Source of the DNA: Leisingera coralii
GTDB lineage: Bacteria; Pseudomonadota; Alphaproteobacteria; Rhodobacterales; Rhodobacteraceae
NCBI RefSeq assembly: GCF_049056525.1
Contig: NZ_JBHUPT010000034.1
Location: forward strand, 1 to 64,000
Direction: 5' to 3'
Length of the DNA: 64,000 bases
The translations under genes were made by a program, and so were the position numbers. The number at the start of each line of letters is the position of its first letter. Position 1 is the first letter of the stretch. The notes beneath the pieces were generated by a model that saw nothing but the letters and a program-made list of their open reading frames with translations, searched no databases and was not told the origin of the DNA. Positions 61,624 through 64,000 of this stretch are shown here, piece by piece.

Positions 61624-63710
61624 GCGGGCGTCCGGAGATCCTGTTTCGGCTGTTTGCCGGCGCCGAGACCCTGCAGGGTATCGGCCCGAAAACCGCGCAG
61701 AGCCTTCTGCAGATCGATATAGAAACGCCGCGGGACCTGTTGTTTTCGCTGCCTTATTCAGTGGTGGATAGGCGGCGCCGGGGCACAATCCGCGGGTTGG
61801 AGTTGCCGGCAACGGTGACGGTTGAGGTGACCGTCGGCCGGCACCGGCCCGCGCGCAACAAGGGCGGCGCCTACCGCATCCACGTGGAGGACGCAGAGAC
61901 AGAGTTTCAGCTGGTCTTTTTCCACGGCCGCAGCCGCTATCTGGAGGCGCAGCTGCCGGAGGGGTCCCGCCGGGTGGTCTCGGGCAAGCTGGAGCTTTTT
62001 GACGGGCTGGCGCAGATGGTGCACCCGGACCACATGCTGCCGTTGGAAGAGGCGCATGAGATCCCGGAGTATGAGCCGGTCTACAGCCTGACCCACGGGG
62101 TTTCACAGAAAACCATGTACAAGGCAGCGCAAAGCGCGCTGTCGCGGATGCCTGAGCTGGCGGAGTGGATCGATCCGGCGCAGATGCTGAAGGAAAACTG
62201 GCCCGCCTGGCACGAGGCGCTGCAGTCCGCCCATGCGCCGCAAGGCCCGGATGACCTGAGTCCGCTGTCTCCGGCGCGGGCGCGTCTGGCCTATGATGAG
62301 CTGTTCTCCCATCAGCTGACCCTGGCGCTGGCGCGGCAGACCGAACGCAAGGCCCGCGGGATCGAAAGCCATGCAACCGGACGCCTGCAGTCGCGCGTTC
62401 TGAAGGCGCTGCCTTACAAGCCCACCAACGCCCAGGCGCGGGCGATCGAGGAAATCTCTGCCGATATGGCCTCGGCCAAGCGCATGAACCGGCTGCTGCA
62501 AGGCGATGTGGGCGCCGGGAAAACCCTGGTTGCTTTCATGGCCTTGCTGGTCGCAGTTGAAGCGGGCGGGCAGGGGGTGATGATGGCCCCGACCGGGATT
62601 CTGGCGCAGCAGCACATGGAGGGGCTCGCGCCGCTCGCTGAAGATGCCGGGGTGGTGATCGAGATCCTGACAGGCCGCGACAAGGGGGCTGAGCGCAAGG
62701 CCAAGCTGGCGGCGCTCAAGCGCGGCGATATCCAGGTGCTGGTCGGCACCCACGCGGTGTTCCAGCAGGATGTGGAATTCCGCGACCTGCGCCTCGCGAT
62801 TGTCGATGAACAGCACCGCTTCGGCGTGCGCCAGCGGATGGAGCTGGCAGAAAAGGGCAAGGGCGCCGATGTGCTGGTGATGACCGCAACGCCGATCCCG
62901 CGCTCGCTGGCGCTGGCGCAATACGGCGACATGGATGTCTCGGTGCTGGATGAGAAACCGCCGGGGCGCAAGCCGGTCAAGACCGCGGTCATCAGCACCG
63001 AACGGATGCAGGAGGTGGTCGACCACTTGCGCAAGGCGATCGGCGAGGGGCGGCAGTGCTACTGGGTCTGCCCGCTGGTCGATGAGTCGGAGCTGAGCGA
63101 CCTGACCGCGGCGGAGGAGCGTTTCAAGCATCTGCGCGCGGTTTTGGGCGAGGGCACCGCCGGTCTGGTGCATGGCCAGATGCCGCCCGCCGAGAAGGAT
63201 GCCGCGATGGCGGCGTTCCAGGAGGGCAAGACCAAGGTTCTGGTGGCCACCACGGTGATCGAGGTTGGGGTGAACGTGCCCAACGCCTCGATCATGGTGA
63301 TCGAGCGGGCGGAGATCTTTGGCCTGGCGCAGCTGCACCAGCTGCGCGGCCGGGTGGGGCGCGGCAGCGCCGAGTCGACCTGCCTGCTGATGTATCAGCC
63401 GCCGCTGACCGAAGGCGGGCGCAAGCGGCTGGAGGTTTTGCGCGAGACCGAGGACGGCTTCCGGATCTCGGAAACCGACCTGCAGATGCGCGGCGCGGGC
63501 GACATGATCGGCACCGCGCAATCGGGCCTGCCGAAGTTCCGGATTGCCGACCTGGAGCGCCAGGCCGGGCTGATGGCGGTCGCGCAAAGCGATGCGCGGG
63601 CGCTGCTGGCAGCAGACCCCAAGCTGGAAAGCGCCCGCGGCAAGGCGGCGCGGGTGCTTTTGTGGCTGATGAAACAGGATCAGGCAATCCGTTTGATTAC
63701 AGTGGGTTAG
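61620..63710 (+). CDS. recG: ATP-dependent DNA helicase RecG
   Basis: A 696-residue helicase that reverses stalled replication forks and branch-migrates junctions. A wedge/OB domain covers about residues 1-190 (LFAGAETLQGIGPKTAQSLL at the start). Helicase motifs follow: LLQGDVGAGKTLVAF near 297, VDEQHRFGVRQR near 395, TATPIPRSLAL near 422 and QLRGRVGRGSAESTCLL near 575. ATG overlaps the ligA stop (ATGA), so both are probably co-transcribed. Confidence 0.94.
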   Translation: MSGRPEILFRLFAGAETLQGIGPKTAQSLLQIDIETPRDLLFSLPYSVVDRRRRGTIRGLELPATVTVEVTVGRHRPARNKGGAYRIHVEDAETEFQLVFFHGRSRYLEAQLPEGSRRVVSGKLELFDGLAQMVHPDHMLPLEEAHEIPEYEPVYSLTHGVSQKTMYKAAQSALSRMPELAEWIDPAQMLKENWPAWHEALQSAHAPQGPDDLSPLSPARARLAYDELFSHQLTLALARQTERKARGIESHATGRLQSRVLKALPYKPTNAQARAIEEISADMASAKRMNRLLQGDVGAGKTLVAFMALLVAVEAGGQGVMMAPTGILAQQHMEGLAPLAEDAGVVIEILTGRDKGAERKAKLAALKRGDIQVLVGTHAVFQQDVEFRDLRLAIVDEQHRFGVRQRMELAEKGKGADVLVMTATPIPRSLALAQYGDMDVSVLDEKPPGRKPVKTAVISTERMQEVVDHLRKAIGEGRQCYWVCPLVDESELSDLTAAEERFKHLRAVLGEGTAGLVHGQMPPAEKDAAMAAFQEGKTKVLVATTVIEVGVNVPNASIMVIERAEIFGLAQLHQLRGRVGRGSAESTCLLMYQPPLTEGGRKRLEVLRETEDGFRISETDLQMRGAGDMIGTAQSGLPKFRIADLERQAGLMAVAQSDARALLAADPKLESARGKAARVLLWLMKQDQAIRLITVG

Positions 63711-63858
63711 CCTGCGTTTCGGCGCGTGTTTCCCACTGATGTTCCACTCCGTTCGCAAATGTTCTCAAAAAGTTCTTTACAGCTGCGGCTGAAAATGAGA
63801 ACAAAGGGGCAACAAATTTGCCAAAGAGCGAAAAGACAGACTGGAGGAGGCCCGAGCA

Positions 63859-63981
63859 ATGTTTGCACAGATCAAGACCACGATTCAGAACGCCCATTCC
63901 ACCCTGCTGCAGGACGCCATCGGCGCGGCCTCGCTGATGGTGATGCTGGTGGCCGCGCTGCATTTGCCGGGCCTGCTCTGA
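63859..63981 (+). CDS. Small single-pass membrane protein
   Basis: A 40-residue peptide, MFAQIKTTIQNAHSTLLQDA followed by one hydrophobic helix (IGAASLMVMLVAALHLPGLL). The very strong Shine-Dalgarno GGAGGAGG before the ATG and the regular codon use support it. It lies 148 bases after recG; no function can be assigned. Confidence 0.6.
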   Translation: MFAQIKTTIQNAHSTLLQDAIGAASLMVMLVAALHLPGLL

Positions 63982-64000
63982 CCCGCCGTCCGTTTTCCTG

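Noticed and set aside
59863..62376. Minus-strand open frame of 837 codons across ligA and recG
   Set aside because: It is antisense to two certain housekeeping genes and its Pro/Arg/Gly-rich product is typical of antisense reading.

Overview
The window looks like chromosome of a marine alphaproteobacterium of the Roseobacter group (Rhodobacteraceae), probably close to Leisingera, Phaeobacter or Ruegeria. The basis is gene content and order: sciP next to ctrA, LpxI in place of LpxH, pyrH-frr-uppS-cdsA-dxr-rseP-bamA-ompH-fabZ-lpxA-lpxI-lpxB in one run, a sarcosine/dimethylglycine-dehydrogenase-like flavoenzyme, and G+C-rich codon use. No species call can be made without a search.

Positions 1 to about 16,457 look like the right-hand part of an integrated element. 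It ends in a copy of the 3' end of a serine-type tRNA gene (16436-16457) next to a tyrosine integrase (14956-16278, minus). Further in are a MobV/Pre-type relaxase (12662-13990), two small unknown genes, and a stretch of unusual hairpins (12261-12499) that is a good candidate for a transfer origin. To the left lies a visibly more A+T-rich catabolic module: a complete nucleoside-type (BMP) ABC importer on the minus strand (721-5311), a divergent LysR regulator, and a tightly packed plus-strand operon of a DUF1989 protein, a metal-dependent amidohydrolase/deaminase, a polysaccharide-deacetylase/PuuE-like hydrolase and an amidase (6499-10854). An FMN azoreductase follows. Together these read as import and stepwise hydrolysis of an unidentified nitrogen-rich compound, possibly a purine, pyrimidine or guanidine derivative.

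From 16.5 kb on the sequence looks like core chromosome. It holds a secreted RTX/DUF4114/Hint protein (17549-19783), a MobA-like nucleotidyltransferase, the FAD/GcvT demethylase-like enzyme with a transporter, a CorC-type protein, xerD with an unknown periplasmic partner, aroK-aroB, a NIT-domain chemoreceptor, ssb, a lytic transglycosylase, and a small membrane protein behind a full CtrA-type box. A complete peptide-type ABC importer (35600-41862) lies next to an AraC-family regulator.

From 43 to 56.5 kb is the envelope cluster: miaA, divergent from pyrH-frr-uppS-cdsA-dxr-rseP-bamA-ompH-fabZ-lpxA-lpxI-lpxB. It supplies UMP, ribosome recycling, undecaprenyl phosphate, CDP-diacylglycerol, isoprenoid precursors, outer-membrane protein assembly and lipid A. 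After a complex palindromic repeat come mnmA, the cell-cycle pair sciP/ctrA, ligA-recG and a 40-residue membrane peptide. No rRNA, intact tRNA, CRISPR array or complete insertion sequence was seen.
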